From NCBI GenBank assembly GCA_035540915.1, contig DATLFQ010000160.1, positions 1 through 13,747 of the forward strand: a DNA stretch of 13,747 nt, read 5' to 3'. Position 1 is the first letter of the stretch; each line of letters begins with the position of its first letter. Source of the DNA: DATLFQ01 sp035540915. Lineage in GTDB: Bacteria > Actinomycetota > Acidimicrobiia > Acidimicrobiales > GCA-2861595. The notes below the pieces were generated by a model that was not told where the DNA came from, made no database searches, and was given only the letters and a program-made list of their open reading frames with translations. A program made the position numbers and the translations under genes. Of the stretch, positions 7,608 to 13,747 are shown piece by piece.

Positions 7608-8419
7608 CCCGGGGTGAGCCGATCCGCGCCGGCGTAGACGTTCATGGTGTCGCCGCGCAGGAAGCCGACCAGCGTGAGCCCGGTGGCGGCGGCCAGCTCG
7701 ACCGCCGCGCTGGACGGGGCCGACACGGCGGCCAGGACGGGCACGCCGGCCGTCACCGCCTTGTGCACCAGCTCCAGGCTGGCCCGCCCGGACGCCAGCA
7801 GGACGTGACCCCGCAGCGGCAGGCGGCCGTCCAGCAGGGCCCACCCGAGCACCTTGTCGAAGGCGTTGTGGCGCCCGACGTCCTCGCGGGCGCACACCAG
7901 CCGCCCACCGGCGTCGAACAGGCCCGCCGCATGGCTGCCGCCGGTGCGCTCGAACCCCGCTTGGGCGGCCCGCAGCGAGCCCGGCAGGGTCGCCAGGACC
8001 TCCGGCGCGACGTGCAGCCCGTCACCGTCGAGGTTGGGGTGGCCGCCGAGCAGCTCGGCCAGACTGGTGGTGCCGCACAGCCCGCACGCCGACGTGGTGG
8101 CCACGCGGCGGGTGCCCCGGGCCGCGGCCCGGGCGGCGGCGGCGGGGGAGAGGGACACGTCGGTGACGTTGAAGCCGTCGGTGCCGGGCGCCACGGCGGG
8201 AGCGCGGCCGGCCCGCATGGCCACGATGTCGGCGAGGGCCGTGACGATCCCCTCGCTGAGCAACAGCCCGGCCACTAGTTCGGCGTCGTGCCCCGGCGTC
8301 CGCATGGTGACCTGGTATGGCTGGCCACCGAGCTGGACCTCCAGCGGCTCCTCGACGGCCAGCGCGTCCCAGGCCCGCCTGCGGTCCGGGCCGGAGATGC
8401 GCATGACTTCATGCTTCAC
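7604..8419 (-). CDS. fdhD: FdhD, sulfurtransferase for formate dehydrogenase cofactor
   Basis: 271 residues from GTG 8419; ATG 8404 (residue 6) is an alternative start. FdhD transfers sulfur from a cysteine desulfurase to the Mo-bis-MGD cofactor, without which formate dehydrogenase is inactive; it acts in the cytoplasm. Family motifs are all present: AVEEPLEVQLGG (21-32), MRTPGHDAELVAGLLLSEG (39-57), the sulfur-transferring C112-G-L-C115-G, REDVGRHNAFDKVLG, LLASGRASLELVHKA, and a closing VGFLRGDTMNVYA. Length is normal. It is divergent from the formate dehydrogenase operon with only 23 bp between start codons, which ties maturation to the enzyme. There is no ribosome binding site before the GTG; a TACCGT -10-like element 6 nt upstream suggests a leaderless or nearly leaderless message. 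Confidence 0.96.
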   Translation of the reverse strand: MKHEVMRISGPDRRRAWDALAVEEPLEVQLGGQPYQVTMRTPGHDAELVAGLLLSEGIVTALADIVAMRAGRAPAVAPGTDGFNVTDVSLSPAAAARAAARGTRRVATTSACGLCGTTSLAELLGGHPNLDGDGLHVAPEVLATLPGSLRAAQAGFERTGGSHAAGLFDAGGRLVCAREDVGRHNAFDKVLGWALLDGRLPLRGHVLLASGRASLELVHKAVTAGVPVLAAVSAPSSAAVELAAATGLTLVGFLRGDTMNVYAGADRLTPG

Positions 8420-8425
8420 CGCGCC

Positions 8426-8435
8426 ACGGTAGGTT
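8426..8435. promoter_or_regulatory. Overlapping divergent -10 elements for fdhD and the formate dehydrogenase operon
   Basis: On the plus strand TAGGTT (8430-8435) is followed by 7 nt and the GTG at 8443. On the minus strand TACCGT (8431-8426) is followed by 6 nt and the GTG at 8419. Both fit TANNNT with transcription starting at or next to the start codon, as in leaderless actinobacterial genes; the two boxes share the central TA. A 6-bp inverted repeat CCACGG/CCGTGG (8424-8429/8441-8446) brackets the site. No -35 is obvious. Confidence 0.5.
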
Positions 8436-8442
8436 CGCTGCC

Positions 8443-11400
8443 GTGGGTCTCTCCTCCTGGCCGCTGTTGCGCCAGTTCCGGGGGGACCCGAGGGGCCTGG
8501 GGTGGGCGGCCCGGTCGCCGCGCTCGGCCGGACTGAAGGCCCGGACCACTCAGGCCGACGAGGTGGTCGGCTCGGTGTGCCCGTACTGCGCCGTGGGCTG
8601 CGGCCAGCTGGTCTACGTGCGCGACGGCGCGGTCACCCAGATCGAGGGCGACCCGGACAGCCCCATCTCCCGGGGGCGCCTGTGCCCCAAGGGATCTGCG
8701 TCCACCCAGCTGGTGACGGGGCCGCACCGGCTGCAGCGGGTGCGCTACCGCCGGCCGCACGGCACCGAGTGGGAGGACCTCCCGCTGGATCGGGCCATGG
8801 AGATGATTGCCGACCGACTGATCGCCACCCGGGCCCGGACGTGGCAGGAGCGGGACCCGTCGAGCGGCGCCCTGCTGCGCCGCACCCTCGGGTTCGCCAG
8901 CCTGGGCGGCGCCACGCTGGACAACGAGGAGAACTACCTCCTCAAGAAGCTCTACACCGCGCTCGGCGCCATCCAGATCGAGAACCAGGCCCGCATCTGA
9001 CACTCGTCCACCGTCCCCGGTCTGGGGACCTCTCTCGGCCGGGGCGGCGCCACCACCTTCCAGCAGGACCTGGCCAACGCCGACTGCATCGTGATCATGG
9101 GGTCGAACATGGCCGAGTGCCACCCGGTCGGCTTCCAGTGGGTGATGGAGGCCCGGGAGCGGGGTGCGCCGGTGCTCCACATCGACCCGCGCTTCACCCG
9201 CACCAGCGCCATGGCCACCCGTCACGTGCCGATCCGGGCCGGCAGCGACATCGTCTTCCTCGGCGCGCTGGTCAACCACGTCCTCACCAACGGCCTGGAC
9301 TTCCGCGACTACGTGGTCTCCTACACGAACGCCGCGGCCATCTTGTCGGAGGACTACGCCGGCCCCGAGGACCTCGACGGCCTGTTCTCGGGCTTCGACC
9401 CCGAGGCGGGCGCGTACGACCCGGCGTCGTGGCGGTACGAGTCGACGACGCCGCCGCCCTCGGCCGGGCCGGCCGGCCGGGCGCCCACCGGCGAGGCCGT
9501 CGACGAGGGGCGCCGGTTGAGCGGGCGCGACGCCCCGCCCGCCGACCCGACGCTCCAGCACCCCCGCTGCGTGTACCAGGTGCTGAAGCGCCACTACGCC
9601 CGCTACACCGCGGCGCTGGTCGAGGAGCTGTGCGGCGTCCCGGCCGAGGTCTTCACCGAGGTGGCCGGCACGATCTGCGCCAACTCGGGGCGCGAGCGGA
9701 CGACCGCCTTCGTCTACTCGGTGGGCTGGACCCAGCACAGCGTGGGCGCCCAGTACATCCGCACGGCCGCCATCGTGCAGCTGCTGCTCGGCAACATCGG
9801 CCGCCCGGGCGGCGGCATCCTCGCCCTGCGGGGCCACGCCGGCATCCAGGGCTCCACCGACATCCCGACCCTCTACAACATCCTGCCGGGGTACCTGCCC
9901 ATGGCGCATGCAGCCAGCACGCCGGACCTCGCCGCCTACCTGGGCGCCCACCGGGCGCAGGCCGGCGCCTGGGGTCGGATGGACGCCTACCTGGTCAGCC
10001 TCCTGCGGGCCTGGTGGGGTGGCGAGGCCAGTCCGGAGAACGACTTCTGCTTCGACTGGCTGCCCCGCATCACCGGGGACCACTCCACCTACCGGACCAC
10101 CGTGGACATGGCCGACGGCCGTGTCGAGGGGTTCTTCGTCCTGGGCGAGAACCCGGCGGTGGGCTCGGCCGCAGGTCGCCTGCAGCGGCGGGCCCTGGCC
10201 GAGCTGCAGTGGCTGGTGGTCCGCGATCTGGCCGAGGTGGAGACGGCCACCTTCTGGCGGGACTCGCCCGAGATCGCCCGGGGTGAGCTGCGGACCGCCG
10301 ACATCGCCACCGAGGTGTTCCTGCTGCCGGCGGCCGCCCACACCGAGAAGGACGGCAGCTTCACCAACACCCAGCGGCTCCTCCAGTGGCACCACCAGGC
10401 GGTCGAGCCGCCCGGCGACTGCCGGTCGGACCTGTGGTTCGCGTACCACCTGGGCCGCATCGTGCGGGAGAAGCTGGCCACGTCCGCCGAGGCGCGGGAC
10501 CGCCCGGTGCTGGCGCTCACCTGGGACTACCCCGTCCACGGCCGCCACGCCGAGCCCGACGCCGAGGCGGTGCTGGCCGAGATCAACGGCCGGGCGGCGG
10601 ACGGCCGGCCGCTGATCGGCCCCGACGAGCTGGCAGCCGACGGGTCGACCGCCTGCGGCTGCTGGATCTACAGCGGGTGCTTCGCCGGGGGCGTCAACCA
10701 GACGGCCCGGCGCCGGCCCGGCCAGGACCAGCACTGGGTGGCGCCGGACTGGGGCTGGGCCTGGCCGGGCAACCAGCGCATCCTCTACAACCGGGCGTCG
10801 GCCGATCCGCAGGGCCGGCCGTGGTCCGAGCGCAAGCGCTACGTCTGGTGGGACGAGGACGCCGGGCGCTGGACCGGGGTGGACGTGCCCGACTTCCCGC
10901 TGGCCAAGGAGCCCGGCTACCGGCCCGGCCCCGACGCGGTTGCGGAGGAGGCACTGCGGGGCGACGAACCCTTCGTGAACCAGCCCGACGGGCGCGGCTG
11001 GCTGTACGCGCCGGTCGGCCTGGTCGACGGGCCGCTGCCGGCCCACTACGAACCGCACGAGTCGCCGGTGACGAACCCGCTGTACGCGCAGCAGGCCAAC
11101 CCGGTCCGCCAGGTCCACCGGCGGCGAGGCCTCACGGACAACGACGGGCGCCACCCCTTCGTCCTGACCACCTACCGGCTGACCGAGCACCACACCGCCG
11201 GCGCGATGAGCCGGACCCTGCCCTACCTGGCCGAGCTGCAGCCCGAGCTGTTCTGCGAGGTCAGCCCGCAGCTGGCCGCCGAGCGGGGCCTGGCCAACGG
11301 CGGCTGGGCGACCATCGCCACCGCCCGGGCCGAGGTCGAGGCCCGGGTCCTGGTCACCGACCGGCTGGCTCCGCTCCTGGTGCAGGGCCGCCCGCTCCAC

Positions 11401-11556
11401 CAGGTCGGGCTGCCCTACCACTGGGGCTGGAGCGGCCTGTCCACCGGTGACGTGGCCAACGACCTGTTCGGGCTGGCCCTCGACCCCAATGTCCACATCC
11501 AGGAGGTGAAGGCGGCGACCTGCGACATCCGGCCCGGGCGCCGCTCCCGCCCGTGA
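8443..11556 (+). CDS. fdnG: Selenocysteine-containing formate dehydrogenase catalytic (alpha) subunit
   Basis: One 1,037-residue gene read through an in-frame TGA (8998-9000) as selenocysteine 186. It oxidises formate to CO2 at a Mo- or W-bis-MGD centre. An N-terminal [4Fe-4S] site is C46-P-Y-C49-A-V-G-C53 plus C81, followed by the conserved Lys 83. Around the TGA the sequence ENQARI-U-HSSTVPGLGTS aligns with FdnG/FdhH (NQAR-V-U-H-x-x-x-V), and the frame continues with RGGATTFQQDLANADCIVI and GSNMAECHPVGF, standard for the family. The C-terminal molybdopterin-dinucleotide domain begins near residue 900 (TYRLTEHHTAGAMSRTLPYL). GTG 8443 is the only start upstream of the Fe-S motif: the frame is closed by TGA at 8404 with no other start between. 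There is no RR Tat signal. It overlaps the next gene by 4 bases (GTGA). Confidence 0.96.
8998..9029 (+). promoter_or_regulatory. Bacterial SECIS element and Sec codon
   Basis: TGA at 8998-9000 is followed by a perfect 6-bp stem, GTCCCC (9013-9018) with GGGGAC (9024-9029), closing a GGTCT loop (9019-9023). The loop begins 19 nt after the TGA, the same spacing and loop sequence I recall for the SelB-binding hairpin of E. coli fdhF. It stays within the conserved V-P-G-L codons. Unlike E. coli, no bulged U is seen in this stem. Confidence 0.93.
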
Positions 11557-12359
11557 CGATCACCGGTCCGGCCGACATGGCCGGTCACCTCGACCGCCGG
11601 CCTCGGATGGGGTTCTTCACCGACACCTCGGTGTGCATCGGCTGCAAGGCCTGCGAGGTGGCCTGCAAGGAGTGGAACCAGCTCCCGGCCGACGGGCTCG
11701 ACTTCCTGGCCACGTCGTACGACAACACCGGTGCACTGGGCTCGGACAGCTGGCGCCACGTCGCCTTCGTCGAGCAGCCCACCGACGGAGGCGGGCTGCG
11801 CTGGCTCATGAGTTCGGACGTCTGCAAGCACTGTACGGAGGCGGCCTGCCTGGACGTGTGCCCGACCGGCTCGCTGTTCCGCACCGAGTTCGGGACGGTG
11901 GTCGTGCAGCAGGACGTGTGCAACGGCTGCGGCTACTGCGTGCCGGCCTGCCCGTTCGGCGTCATCGACCAGCGTCGGGGCGACGGGCGGGCCTGGAAGT
12001 GCACCTTGTGCTACGACCGCCTGCGCGACGGCCAGGAGCCGGCCTGCGCCAAGGCCTGCCCGACGGCGTCCATCCAGTTCGGCCCGCTGGACGAGCTGCG
12101 GGCCCGGGCTGGTGCCCGGGTCGAGGCGGTGCGGGCGGCCGGCGAGCCCGGGGCACGCCTGTACGGCGCCGAGGAGAGCGACGGCGTCGGCGGGACCGGG
12201 GCCTTCTTCCTCCTCCTGGACGAGCCGGCCGTCTACGGCCTCCCCCCCTTCCCGGTGGCCACCACCCGCGATTTGCCGGCAATGTGGCGGGCGGCCGCCG
12301 CGGGCGCCGCCGCCCTCGTCGCCGGCATCGCCACGGCCTTCCTCGGGAGCCGCCGGTGA
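11553..12359 (+). CDS. fdnH: Formate dehydrogenase iron-sulfur (beta) subunit
   Basis: 268 residues from GTG 11553, which overlaps the previous stop as GTGA, so translation is probably coupled. It carries electrons from the catalytic subunit to the membrane subunit. Sixteen cysteines form four [4Fe-4S] sites: C28/31/34/38 (CIGCKACEVAC), C91/94/99/103, C123/126/129/133 (CNGCGYCVPAC) and C150/153/165/169 (CTLC...CAKAC). The last ~25 residues before a basic end, MWRAAAAGAAALVAGIATAF (244-263), are a single transmembrane helix, as in FdnH, anchoring it to the membrane. No Tat or Sec signal is seen. The partner at 12356 is an NrfD-type protein rather than a cytochrome b FdnI. Confidence 0.95.
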   Translation: MTITGPADMAGHLDRRPRMGFFTDTSVCIGCKACEVACKEWNQLPADGLDFLATSYDNTGALGSDSWRHVAFVEQPTDGGGLRWLMSSDVCKHCTEAACLDVCPTGSLFRTEFGTVVVQQDVCNGCGYCVPACPFGVIDQRRGDGRAWKCTLCYDRLRDGQEPACAKACPTASIQFGPLDELRARAGARVEAVRAAGEPGARLYGAEESDGVGGTGAFFLLLDEPAVYGLPPFPVATTRDLPAMWRAAAAGAAALVAGIATAFLGSRR

Positions 12360-13306
12360 CGCCGGTGGGCCTTGGCCAACCCGACCCCCCCGGGCAACTT
12401 GGTGCCATATCGCGCGCTGGGGCACGCGATACGACACCACCTTCGGAGGGTGCGGCGCCGCCGGGCGGGTACTACGGGCGGGCGGTGCTGAAGGAGCCGG
12501 TGTGGAAGTGGGAGGTGCCGGCGTATCTCTTCACCGGGGGGCTGGCGGGGGCGTCGGCGACGCTCGCCCTCGGTACCCGGTGGGCCGGGAACCGGCCGCT
12601 GCGCCGGGCGGCGCTGATGGCGGGCGCCCTCGGCGTGGTGGCCAGCCCGCCCCTGCTGATCGCCGACCTCGGCCGCCCGGACCGCTTCATCAACATGTGG
12701 CGGGTGGCCAAGGTGACCTCCCCCATGAGCGTCGGGACCTGGGTGCTGACGGCGTTCGCGCCCGCGCTCGGCGGGGCGGCCGCCTGCGAGTGGCTCGGCC
12801 GCCTGCCCCGCGTGGGCCGGATGCTGGAGATCGTGGCCGGCGGCCTGGGGCCCGTGATGGCGACCTACACCGCGGTCCTGGTCGGCGACACCGCCGTCCC
12901 GGCCTGGCACGGCGCCCACCGCCAGCTCCCGACGGTGTTCGCCGCCACGGCGGCGGCCACCGCCGGTGCCGCCTCGGTGGTCCTCACGCCGGTGGGCTCG
13001 GCCGGCCCCGCCCGGCGGTTGGCGGTGCTGGGCTCGCTCGGGACGCTGGGCGCCTCCCACTCGATGAAGCGCCGACTCGGTGAGGAGGCGCTCCATCACG
13101 AGGGTCGCCTGGCGTCGGCCGCCACCGCGCTGCTGGTTGCGGGCGCCACCGCCCTGGCGCTGGCCGGCCCCCGTCCGGCCCGGCGCCCCCTGGCCCTCGT
13201 CGGCGCCGCCGCCGTCCTGGCCGGTGGGGCGGCCGAGCGGTTCGCCGTCGTGGAGGCCGGCCGTCACTCGGCCCGTGCCTCGGTACCCGTACCTTCGAGT
13301 GGATAG
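12356..13306 (+). CDS. nrfD: NrfD-family membrane (quinone-reducing) subunit
   Basis: 316 residues from GTG 12356, again overlapping the upstream stop as GTGA. NrfD/PsrC-type subunits anchor Mo/Fe-S enzymes and pass electrons to menaquinone. The YYGRAVLKEPVWKWEVPAYL segment (39-58) and the D-L-G-R-P-D-R-F-I-N-M-W ... S-P-M-S-x-G-T-W signature (104-129) identify the family; some eight hydrophobic segments follow to residue 297. Residues 1-37 are a poorly conserved, Pro/Gly-rich cytoplasmic stretch containing a DNA inverted repeat. There are no heme-ligand His pairs as in FdnI. Its TAG stop lies in the left arm of a strong terminator. It completes an alpha-beta-NrfD operon. Confidence 0.93.
   Translation: MTPVGLGQPDPPGQLGAISRAGARDTTPPSEGAAPPGGYYGRAVLKEPVWKWEVPAYLFTGGLAGASATLALGTRWAGNRPLRRAALMAGALGVVASPPLLIADLGRPDRFINMWRVAKVTSPMSVGTWVLTAFAPALGGAAACEWLGRLPRVGRMLEIVAGGLGPVMATYTAVLVGDTAVPAWHGAHRQLPTVFAATAAATAGAASVVLTPVGSAGPARRLAVLGSLGTLGASHSMKRRLGEEALHHEGRLASAATALLVAGATALALAGPRPARRPLALVGAAAVLAGGAAERFAVVEAGRHSARASVPVPSSG
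12401..12438. repeat. Imperfect 14-bp inverted repeat in the 5' part of the NrfD gene
   Basis: GGTGCCATATCGCG (12401-12414) and CGCGATACGACACC (12425-12438) are reverse complements at 12 of 14 positions, with a 10-bp loop. The inner TATCGCG/CGCGATA pair is perfect. It lies in the variable N-terminal region and is locally less GC-rich. It could be an mRNA structure, an internal operator, or chance. Confidence 0.5.
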
Positions 13307-13335
13307 CGGGCCGTTCCGGCCCGCTATCTACTCGA
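13295..13335. terminator. Bidirectional terminator hairpin between nrfD and mobA
   Basis: TCGAGTGGATAGCGGGCC (13295-13312) pairs with GGCCCGCTATCTACTCGA (13318-13335) across a GTTCC loop, 18 pairs with a single G-U. The TAG stop of nrfD (13304-13306) is in the left arm, and the stop of mobA (13330-13328) in the right arm. There is no run of T on either side, as is usual for actinobacterial terminators. Confidence 0.85.
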
Positions 13336-13747
13336 TAGGCCAGGCGCGCGCCCGGGCCAGGTCGGCCGGGGTGTTGACGTTGAGGGCCGCGTCGCCCAGG
13401 TCGATCGTGACCGTGTCTGCGGGCAGGAGGCTGCGGGCGGCTACGCCCGCCGGGTCCGGCCCGAGGTGGGCCACCCGCTCGGCGAGCACCGGGGCCCGGT
13501 AGGCGGCGAGGAGCGGGACCGGGCGGCCGGCGCTGTCGCCCGCCGCAGCGGCCGGCGCGCCCCCTGCGTCGACGGCGACGACCAGGCGTGCCAGGTGGTC
13601 CGTCCGCAACAGGGGCAGGTCGGCGGCCAGGACCAGCACGACCGAGACCGGCCCCGCCCCCTCCACGGCGGCCAGGCCGGCGCGGACTGCGGGGACCGGG
13701 CCGCCGCCGGGCTCCGGCTCGGCGACCGTCACCACGCCGGCCACCGT
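13328..13747 (-). CDS. mobA: MobA-like molybdenum cofactor guanylyltransferase, 5' end beyond window
   Basis: 139 residues are visible, open to the right edge; the N-terminal GTP-binding part lies outside. MobA joins GMP to molybdopterin to make MGD, the cofactor that FdhD sulfurates and the formate dehydrogenase uses. Visible family features are GGGPVPAVRAGLAAVE (the family's G-P-x-x-G-L region), the metal-binding LVLAADLPLL (D in the C/A-D-x-P-x-L motif), the GRPVPLLAAYR strand and the closing LNVNTPADLARAR (N-x-N-T-P-x-D-L). It converges on the operon and shares the terminator. A MobA-like CTP transferase of another cofactor pathway (MocA-type) is possible, but the NTP motif and context favour MobA. 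Confidence 0.88.
   Translation of the reverse strand, partial: TVAGVVTVAEPEPGGGPVPAVRAGLAAVEGAGPVSVVLVLAADLPLLRTDHLARLVVAVDAGGAPAAAAGDSAGRPVPLLAAYRAPVLAERVAHLGPDPAGVAARSLLPADTVTIDLGDAALNVNTPADLARARAWPIE

Noticed and set aside
8998..9000. TGA as a nonsense mutation making the formate dehydrogenase gene a pseudogene
   Set aside because: Same frame continues with family motifs on both sides, the TGA sits at the catalytic Sec position, and the SECIS loop follows at the proper spacing.
8416..11496. Very long open frame on the minus strand opposite fdnG
   Set aside because: Low-complexity, Gly/Pro/Arg/Val-rich translation with no family motif; antisense frames stay open easily at this GC content, and the plus-strand gene is unambiguous.
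1..13747. CRISPR arrays, tRNA/rRNA genes, insertion sequences or attachment sites
   Set aside because: No spaced repeats, transposase-like proteins, cloverleaf-like runs or integrase genes were seen; the small HTH gene at 3984 alone does not show a prophage.

Overview
The window is very GC-rich with gene-dense, tightly overlapping coding, GTG starts, and candidate leaderless promoters. Together with the kind of regulators present, this points to an actinomycete (Actinomycetota); the class cannot be fixed from the sequence. It looks chromosomal: there are no insertion sequences, phage genes, CRISPR arrays, rRNA or tRNA genes. The core is a respiratory, molybdenum- and selenium-dependent formate metabolism locus, next to a separately regulated unit encoding an alternative-oxidase-like di-iron protein.

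Left part (1-4187). A large ATPase/TPR regulator-type protein enters from the left edge and ends at 2685. A likely two-gene minus-strand unit follows: a small acidic repeat-bearing protein (3879-3529) and a small membrane protein (3458-2892). A short helix-turn-helix-like gene runs on the plus strand (3984-4187).

Middle (4184-7607). A minus-strand operon encodes a 595-residue polytopic membrane protein with conserved-looking His/Trp/Asp motifs and an extracytoplasmic domain (6747-4960), then an alternative-oxidase-family protein (4921-4184). A MerR-family regulator is transcribed divergently (6828-7607). Between them lies a perfect 15-bp inverted repeat (6786-6823) that overlaps plausible promoters in both directions, so the regulator probably controls itself and the oxidase unit.

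Right part (7604-13747). fdhD (minus) is divergent from a three-gene formate dehydrogenase operon (plus): catalytic subunit with an in-frame UGA read as selenocysteine at 8998-9000, a four-cluster ferredoxin-like subunit, and an NrfD-type membrane subunit. The three genes overlap by 4 bases (GTGA) at each junction. The UGA is followed by a SECIS hairpin whose GGTCT loop lies 18 nt downstream. A strong bidirectional terminator separates the operon from a convergent mobA, cut by the right edge. FdhD (sulfuration of the cofactor) and MobA (bis-MGD synthesis) are the maturation enzymes that the catalytic subunit requires.

How it fits together (inference): formate oxidation would deliver electrons through the Fe-S subunit and NrfD to the quinone pool, and the neighbouring alternative-oxidase-like protein could reoxidise quinol with oxygen. 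The most novel part is the MerR / palindrome / 595-aa membrane protein / oxidase unit.
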